Assembly (NCBI RefSeq): GCF_963855985.1
Contig: NC_087096.1
Location: forward strand, 11,160,001-11,224,000
DNA length: 64,000 nucleotides
Source of the DNA: Ostrinia nubilalis
Taxonomy: Eukaryota; Arthropoda; Insecta; Lepidoptera; Crambidae
Reading direction: 5' to 3'
Shown here: positions 63,651 through 64,000 of the stretch, one piece after another
How the letters are laid out: the number at the start of each line of letters is the position of its first letter
Position numbering within the stretch: position 1 is the stretch's first letter
Translations under genes and position numbers: made by a program
Notes under the pieces: generated by a model
Seen by the model: the letters and a program-made list of their open reading frames with translations, nothing else
Database searches by the model: none
Told to the model about the DNA's origin: nothing

Positions 63651-64000
63651 GTTAGCTAACGCGACGTATTCTGCATAATGGGTTTGACAATACGCTATCG
63701 CCTGCTATCGGATAATGCGGAGCATCTGATCTGATAATGTAAAGAAATTAGAATATCTCAGATTCTAGTTATAATTTTTAGTTCTAAGATTATAATTAGA
63801 TAAATTTAAATTAAAAATTCTGGACATTCCAAAAAATTGCACCATTTCAACAAAAAAAGAAACAAATTGTTTTTTTTTTGCGTCATCTTTTTCAGACTGA
63901 GTTTACAGTTTGGCTTTTAAGAAAATTACAACCCATTTTTACGGGCTCGGGCTTAGAATGCAGCACATACCTAATTATCTTAACCCTTAAAATGAAAATA
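63651..64000. other. Right edge; nothing recognised
   Basis: AT-rich DNA without a supported feature. Confidence 0.4.

Noticed and set aside
63340..63655. Overlapping frames of 91 and 70 codons near the right edge
   Set aside because: No recognisable domain or splice context; CpG-rich DNA with few stops explains them.

Overview
The window is AT-rich nuclear DNA from an insect, almost certainly a moth or butterfly. The genes have introns with GT/AG borders and AATAAA poly(A) signals. Two gene families are present: insect RR-1 cuticle proteins and small four-pass membrane proteins. The DNA between them is packed with tRNA-derived SINEs, LINE tails, MITEs and AT-rich DNA transposons, and the short word tacctac is frequent, as is usual in Lepidoptera. 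No prokaryotic gene organisation, CRISPR array or viral gene was found.

Left part (1-20,120): a cluster of three RR-1 cuticle protein genes (chitin-binding, exoskeleton). The first (+) lacks its 5' exons, which lie off the left edge. The second (11,233-13,769, -) and third (17,700-20,028, -) are complete. All three share a 246-nt exon carrying the RR domain. Genes 2 and 3 have the same intron phases, and each has an ATATAAAA box 83-93 nt upstream of its ATG. The third carries a glycine-rich domain and a run of tandem part-copies of its own RR exon inside its last intron. Between genes 1 and 2 there are two exact 139-bp inverted copies 4.8 kb apart, a perfect 67-bp inverted repeat, a minisatellite, a SINE, a 1.24-kb inverted-repeat element and a tentative minus-strand two-exon gene (6,588 to 3,738).

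Middle (20,120-33,000): no convincing gene; repeats, inverted-repeat elements and one near-perfect 64-bp palindrome.

Right part (33,000-59,160): three paralogous tetraspan genes on the plus strand, here called A, B and C. Gene A (33,093-35,380) has two in-phase candidate last exons, which suggests alternative 3' exons encoding different second halves of the protein. Genes B (40,848-45,852) and C (49,739-58,181) each encode 126 residues, share every intron position, and sit in head-to-tail copies of a 9-12 kb segmental duplication. Because the two copies can be compared, one 1,245-bp element in copy C is dated to after the duplication and shown to sit at a TA target site. The proteins resemble, in size and membrane pattern, the insect septate-junction tetraspan family typified by Snakeskin; that link is inferred from memory, not tested. 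The last 5 kb hold repeats, including a MITE interrupted by a retroposed fragment with a 13-bp target duplication, and no gene I can support.
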